Assembly: GCA_964512145.1 (NCBI GenBank)
Contig: CAZEIM010000034.1
Coordinates: 1-29,777 of the forward strand
Reading direction: 5' to 3'
Length of the DNA stretch: 29,777 nt
From: CAYOHR01 sp964512145
GTDB lineage: Bacteria; Bacteroidota; Bacteroidia; Flavobacteriales_G; JALEGO01
The number at the start of each line of letters is the position of its first letter. Position 1 is the stretch's first letter. A program made the translations under genes and the position numbers. Below are positions 25,265-29,777 of the stretch, one piece after another. Below the pieces are notes generated by a model that was not told where the DNA came from, ran no database searches, and saw nothing but the letters and a program-made list of their open reading frames with translations.

Positions 25265-26155
25265 ATGAGTAAAACAACCAAGGCTCATTTAGCACTTTTG
25301 TTAGCCAATATAATTTACGGACTAAACTTTAGCATAGCTAAAGATATAATGCCTGCATATATTAAACCGTATGGTTTTATTTTAGTTCGGGTAATAACCG
25401 CCATTGTTATTTTTACAGTACTTGATTTTTTTAATAAACAGAAAATTAAAATTTCACTCAAAGATTTCAATATTATTTTTTGGTGTTCCATATTTGGGGT
25501 TGCATTAAACCAAACACTTTTTTTTAAAGGCTTAAGTATAACAACACCAATAAATGGCGCAATATTAATGTTAGGAACCCCTATTTTGGTTATGTTATTT
25601 TCATTTTTATGGCTAGGTGAAGCGCTTAGTAAATATAAAATAATAGGCCTCATATTTGGTTTATTAGGCAGCTTAATTATTTTACTTTTAAACAAGCAAT
25701 TTTCTTTAGGTTCAGAAACATTTTTAGGGGATGTGCTCATATTTTTAAATGCAATATCTTATGGTTTTTACATGGTTATGATTGCCCCTTTAATGAAAAA
25801 ATATCCTCCTATTACCATATTAAAGTGGATGTTTACCTTCTCCATATTTTTTGTATTTCCCATTTCATATCAAGAGTTCACAGAAATTTCTTGGACAAGT
25901 TTTTCTGCAGAAATATGGTATAAAACAATATATGTAGTGATAGGAACAACCATTATTGCCTATTTTTTAAATATATATGCACTTAAAATATTAAATCCAA
26001 GTATAGTAAGTATTTATTTATACTCCCAGCCTTTTATCGCGACTATTTATGCCGTATCGCTGAAAAAAGATGTATTACACACGGTTAAAGTAATTGGGGG
26101 TATATTCATTTGTTTAGGTGTATATTTAGTAAGTTTTAAAAATGAAAAAGTATGA
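25265..26155 (+). CDS. EamA/DMT-family membrane transporter
   Basis: This 296-residue protein has about ten hydrophobic segments arranged as two five-helix EamA halves, the signature of drug/metabolite transporters. Segments such as LLANIIYGLNFSIAKDIMPAYI, ALNQTLFFKGLSITTPINGAI, and the second-half equivalents LNAISYGFYMVMIAPLMKKYPP and YALKILNPSIVSIYLYSQPFIATIYAV are typical. The family exports amino acids, nucleotides and other small metabolites; the substrate here is not predictable. It follows the TPR gene by 15 bases and overlaps the yicC-family gene start by 4 bases (ATGA). Confidence 0.92.
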   Translation: MSKTTKAHLALLLANIIYGLNFSIAKDIMPAYIKPYGFILVRVITAIVIFTVLDFFNKQKIKISLKDFNIIFWCSIFGVALNQTLFFKGLSITTPINGAILMLGTPILVMLFSFLWLGEALSKYKIIGLIFGLLGSLIILLLNKQFSLGSETFLGDVLIFLNAISYGFYMVMIAPLMKKYPPITILKWMFTFSIFFVFPISYQEFTEISWTSFSAEIWYKTIYVVIGTTIIAYFLNIYALKILNPSIVSIYLYSQPFIATIYAVSLKKDVLHTVKVIGGIFICLGVYLVSFKNEKV

Positions 26156-27033
26156 TTAATAACGTTTTTTCTATGACAGGCTTTGGAAAGTCAGAAGGCA
26201 ATATCAGTCCGCAAAAAAAAGTGTTGATAGAAATAAAATCATTAAATAGTAAAAGTATTGAAGTAGGATTAAAATTGCCCAATCTTTTAAAGTCAAAGGA
26301 ATTAGAGATACGTAATATTATAATTCATACATTAATTAGAGGAAAAATTGATGTGTATGTTCAATTAATAAGTGAAAAAAACTCGGGAATAAAAATAAAT
26401 ACCGAGCAAATAATGTATTATTTAGAACAATTGCATGAAATTAAAGACCATAAAACATGGAGTGAAGCAGATAAATTACAATTTATAAGTACTTTACCGG
26501 ATATAACAACACACTCTCAGGAAGAATTTTCAGAAGTTGAATGGAACGCATTATTAACCCATTTAGAAGCTGCAATACATAATGTAATGGAGTTTAGAAA
26601 AGCAGAAGGTATATCTATTACAAAAGATCTTGAAAAAAATATACATGTCATTAAAAAGCTATTGCAAGAAATTATGGAGATAGACCAAACAAGAACGGAT
26701 GAAATTCGATCGAAAATAAAACTAAAAATCTTAGAATATATTGATGAACAAAAGGTCGACAATAATCGTTTAGAGCAAGAATTAATCTATTATATAGAAA
26801 AATCAGACACATCCGAAGAAAAAGCTAGGTTACAACAGCACCTTGTTTTTTTTGAAGAGTGTATGCTTGAAAAAAATGATATTGGTAAAAAACTTGGCTT
26901 TATCACTCAAGAAATAGGTAGAGAAATTAATACATTGGGTTCAAAAACGAACCATGCTGATATTCAAAAAAAAGTAGTTTTGATGAAAGATGCTTTAGAA
27001 AAAATTAAAGAGCAATGCGCCAATGTTTTATAA
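26152..27033 (+). CDS. YicC/YloC family endoribonuclease
   Basis: This 293-residue protein has both halves of the YicC family: the N-terminal domain starting MTGFGKSEG followed by EIKSLNSKSIEVGLKLP, and the C-terminal DUF1732-type domain (RLEQELIYYIEKSDTSEEKARLQQHLVFFEE ... GKKLGFITQEIGREINTLGSK). YicC proteins are endoribonucleases that act on structured and small RNAs in several bacteria. It is immediately followed by gmk, the common yicC-gmk gene order in Bacteroidota. Residues 1-7 precede the MTGFG motif, and the ATG at 26152 overlaps the upstream stop codon, which supports this start. Confidence 0.93.
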   Translation: MINNVFSMTGFGKSEGNISPQKKVLIEIKSLNSKSIEVGLKLPNLLKSKELEIRNIIIHTLIRGKIDVYVQLISEKNSGIKINTEQIMYYLEQLHEIKDHKTWSEADKLQFISTLPDITTHSQEEFSEVEWNALLTHLEAAIHNVMEFRKAEGISITKDLEKNIHVIKKLLQEIMEIDQTRTDEIRSKIKLKILEYIDEQKVDNNRLEQELIYYIEKSDTSEEKARLQQHLVFFEECMLEKNDIGKKLGFITQEIGREINTLGSKTNHADIQKKVVLMKDALEKIKEQCANVL

Positions 27034-27053
27034 TTTTTCTCTAATTTCGTTTA

Positions 27054-27619
27054 ATGGGAGGTAAATGTATTATAATATCTGCTCCATCAGGAGCAGGAAA
27101 AACGACTATAGTACATCATTTGCTTCAAAGTAATTTAGGTTTAGAATTTTCAATATCAGCTACCAGCCGAGAAAAACGAGGATATGAAATAGAAGCTATC
27201 GATTATTACTTTGTAGGTGCAAATGAATTTAAAAACAAGATACAAAATCAGGAGTTTGTTGAATGGGAAGAGGTTTATCCCGATCAATATTATGGGACTT
27301 TAAATCAGAAATAGAAAGAATTTGGAATAAAGGACATCACGTAATATTTGATGTAGATGTAATTGGAGGATTAAACTTAAAAAAGTTTTTTAACCATAAG
27401 GCATTAGCTATATTTATCATGCCTCCTTCGGTAGAGTCGTTGCGCGAACGACTAGAAAGAAGAGGGACTGAATCAGTAGAAAAAATTAATATGAGGTTAC
27501 AAAAAGCAGGAAAAGAATTAAGTAAATCTTCTGAATTTGATGCCATTATTTTAAATAATAATTTAACTACGGCATTTGATGAAGCTAAAAAATTAGTCCG
27601 CGAATTTTTAGAAAAGTAG
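27054..27619 (+). CDS. gmk: Guanylate kinase, with apparent one-base frameshift
   Basis: Guanylate kinase phosphorylates GMP to GDP with ATP and is essential in nearly all bacteria. The first segment has the P-loop SAPSGAGKTT, the SATSREKRGYE region and YFVGANEF. It stays in frame to ...YYGTL and then stops at a TAG. The second frame continues KSEIERIWNKGHHVIFDVDVIGG, then MPPSVESLRERLERRGTES, the arginine-rich lid, and the usual C-terminus. A single extra A in AAA at 27302-27304 would join the two frames into a normal protein of about 188 residues. The break is therefore likely a sequencing or assembly error, since loss of gmk should be lethal. An internal ATG at 27263 is not a real start. 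Confidence 0.9.
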
Positions 27620-27639
27620 GAATATAGCTTAGGAATGTA

Positions 27640-29351
27640 TTACAAATTGGCATGTTGGTCTAAAACAAAATCGGCCAATTCTTTTACATAATTTTCATCA
27701 AATTTAAACTGTATACCTGCTGCCTCGTATATTTCGGGTATAGACCTTGTATTACCTAAAGATAAGGCATGTTTATACTTTTGAATGGTAAGTTTAGGGT
27801 TTTCTTTATAATTTTTCCAAACCGCAATAGCTCCTAATTGAGCAAACCCATATTCAATGTAATAAAAAGGCACTTCAAATATATGCAACTGTTTTAACCA
27901 TGATGCTTTTCTGTATTGCTCATAACCCTTCCAATGCACACGATTAGAGCTGAAATTTTCGAGCATTTGCATCCAAACATTATTTCTTTGTTCAGCCGTA
28001 TGATTTTTATGTTCATATAACCAATGTTGAAATTTATCCACTAATGCAATCCAAGGTAATGCCTGTATAACTTTTTCTAAATGTTCTTTTTTTGCTCTTT
28101 TTAAGTCTTCTTCGTTGGTAAAAAATAAGTGCCAAAAATCCATACTGATGAGTTCCATACTCATAGAGGCTAATTCGGCTACCTCAGACGGAAAGCTCTT
28201 TAAATCGGTTATTTCTAGGTTTTTAGTTAAATATGAGTGTACCGCATGACCTGCTTCATGATACATAGTAACTAAATCTCTCAATAATCCAACCGAATTC
28301 ATATATATAAATGGTATACCTGATTCAAATAATGGATAGTTAAAACCACCGGGTGCTTTACCTTTTTTAGAATCTAAATCCAAATATCCATAGTTTTTCA
28401 TTAAAGCAATACAATCGCCAAAATCAGCATCTAATTGATAAAAACTATCGATTACTTTATTCACTAATTCTTCAGAATTTTCAAAGGGTTTAAGAGGATT
28501 TTTGCCCGACACATCTACCTCTAAATCCCATGGATATAACTCAGAATATTGAAGTTGTTTTTTTCGTTCATCGTTAAAATGATTTAGTAAGGGAGTTATG
28601 TGTTTTTGCACTGAATCATGAAATGTATAACAATCTTGTTTTGTGTAGTAAAAACGATACATAGCTTCAAACATATAATCTCTAAAATTATCATGCCCGG
28701 TGTTTTTGGCTACTTGTTGTCTTAACTCAATAAGTTCATCCATGAGTTTTTGCAAGTGTTCGGCATCCTGACTTCTTCTATCTTCTATTTTTTGATACAC
28801 ACTTTTTCTAACCTCTCTGTTGAGATCTTTTAAAAATAAAGAAGCCTTTTGTAGGGTAATTTCCTGATCTTCAACTTTTATAGTCATAGCTCCGGTAATA
28901 GTACCGTACTTTTGAGACTCTACTTGTAACTTAGAAAATAAGGGGATATTTTCCTCTCTAAATAAACTAATTTTTTTGTCTAACACTTTAAAGTACACCT
29001 CATAATCTTTGCCTAGTTCTTGTAAAAAAGGGACTTCGCTTAATTTTTGATCTAACTGATTTTGAACTGGTGCAATGTGAGGTTCTATATTTTCTACAAA
29101 AAAGTTAAACTTTTCTGCTAAATCTTTATCCGTGGTGTCAATATTCATTTTAATATATCGCCACGCTAATTCTTCTTCTAAAGCCGCATCTAATTCACTG
29201 CGTTTAGAAAGCCAAGTTTTTAGTCCAGATAAGTCTTTAATGTTAAAATTGAGAAGTTCATCAAAAAAGGGCTTAACATCTGCCCAAGTATTTATAATAA
29301 AATCTTCCGGGAGATATAATCTTTTTTTTTTATACTGATGGATGTGTTCAT
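27640..29351 (-). CDS. M3 family oligoendopeptidase, N-terminus split by an A10 tract
   Basis: This zinc metallopeptidase (M3/thimet-oligopeptidase type) degrades oligopeptides in the cytoplasm. In the main open frame (from an ATG at 29148, 502 residues) the zinc motif HEAGH is at 297-301 in DLVTMYHEAGHAVHSYL, with SEVAELASMSMELIS supplying the third ligand glutamate. Upstream of 29148 the same frame stays open and encodes the family N-terminus (LYLPEDF, NTWADVKPFFDELL, then SELDAALEEELAWRYIKM), but without a start codon. An ATG at 29349-29351, one base after the upstream stop codon, is in another frame. Adding one base to the ten-A run (29322-29331) joins them into about 570 residues, the family's usual length. 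The A10 run could be a sequencing error or a slippage site. Confidence 0.9.
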
Positions 29352-29352
29352 A

Positions 29353-29777
29353 TTAAGAAGCTTTTCTTGGAGTAGTTACCTTTTTTGGAGGTGCTTTTGG
29401 GGCTACTTTTTTTACGGTGTTTTTTGTGGCAGTAGTTTTTACCTTATTTGCTTGAGCATCTGAAACTTTTTTAGTTTTTTTAGGTTTTTCAGTATCTTTT
29501 TTAGTTTCTATTTCTTCAGTTGATGCCTCTGACTTTTTAGTTGATTTAGATTTTGATGCTGTTTTTTTAGGTTCTTTTTCCTTTTCTTCTTCTATAATTA
29601 ACATCTTTTTATCCAACAAAATATTGAACCATTTTAAGGCTTTTTTCATGTCAGAAGTATATACTTTTGACTTATCATAGTTTGGCAATAAAGATTCAAA
29701 ATACTTTTTAAGTTCGTTTTGATCGTTTAAATCAATCGACACTTTTTTACCGCCTTCTTTTGAATATATATTTTTAA
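29353..29777 (-). CDS. DUF5606 domain protein with lysine-rich tail (start beyond window)
   Basis: The frame is open to the end of the window, so the N-terminus is missing. A GTG at 29742 is in frame but lies within the conserved part, so it is not the start. The visible beginning, GGKKVSIDLNDQNELKKYF followed by SLLPNYDKSKVYTSDMKKALKWFNIL, matches the C-terminal part of DUF5606, a family of unknown function in Bacteroidota. It is followed by an unusual 75-residue low-complexity tail rich in Lys, Ala, Thr and Glu (repeats of the KKTASKS / PKKTKK / PPKKV type), resembling histone H1-like basic tails. It precedes the M3 peptidase gene by one base, suggesting co-transcription. Confidence 0.75.
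   Translation of the reverse strand, partial: KNIYSKEGGKKVSIDLNDQNELKKYFESLLPNYDKSKVYTSDMKKALKWFNILLDKKMLIIEEEKEKEPKKTASKSKSTKKSEASTEEIETKKDTEKPKKTKKVSDAQANKVKTTATKNTVKKVAPKAPPKKVTTPRKAS

Noticed and set aside
25315..25740. Minus-strand open frame of 141 codons inside the EamA transporter gene.
   Set aside because: It is an antisense shadow of membrane-spanning sequence and has no family features.
1..29777. CRISPR arrays, insertion sequences, prophage genes, additional tRNAs or rRNAs.
   Set aside because: I found no direct repeats with regular spacers, no transposase or integrase motifs, and no rRNA signatures. Only one tRNA is seen.

Overview
The window is AT-rich chromosomal DNA from a member of the Bacteroidota. 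The main clues are a type IX secretion (T9SS) cargo with a gliding-associated C-terminal domain, a multicopper oxidase with a type A T9SS sorting tail, many SCKK-type lipoproteins, the Bacteroidota-specific families DUF4468 and DUF5606, promoter boxes of the TAnnTTTG type, and no obvious Shine-Dalgarno sites. A 10-base N gap and three apparent one-base coding deletions suggest a draft or metagenome-derived assembly. Three of the clearest start sites were moved downstream from an upstream TTG to an ATG that gives a normal signal peptide.

Layout. Bases 56-5686 (minus strand) hold mreB-mreC-pdhB (cell shape plus pyruvate dehydrogenase E1 beta), preceded by a large secreted adhesin-like protein. 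Bases 5806-8485 hold small genes: a DUF4468 protein, a pirin, a short conserved protein, a lipoprotein and a secreted EF-hand protein, the last two sharing a tight divergent promoter region. Bases 8525-13290 hold a GH3-family acyl-adenylating enzyme, an RsmB-type rRNA cytosine methyltransferase broken by an assembly gap, and the secreted multicopper oxidase. Next come tRNA-Gln(UUG) and rbfA, then a lone lipoprotein with a strong palindromic terminator.

Bases 15000-19242 form the most unusual region: five tightly packed, mostly overlapping genes whose products all appear to be exported. They are two lipoproteins built from a repeated 'LxxRxPxxxE' helical module, a twin-arginine-signal protein resembling the DUF1501/alkaline-phosphatase superfamily, a lipoprotein with a CX4CH cytochrome-like motif, and a small lipoprotein with a frameshift. 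The set looks like a much reduced relative of the DUF1549/DUF1553-DUF1501-PSCyt1 cassettes of Planctomycetes.

Bases 19299-20519 (minus) encode an aminotransferase. A long plus-strand run from 20737 to 27619 encodes an ABCG-like transporter with an unusual N-terminal extension, a lipoprotein, a TPR protein, an EamA transporter, a YicC endoribonuclease and guanylate kinase (gmk, frameshifted). The window ends on the minus strand with a DUF5606 protein carrying a lysine-rich tail, followed by an M3 oligopeptidase whose N-terminus is split by an A10 tract.
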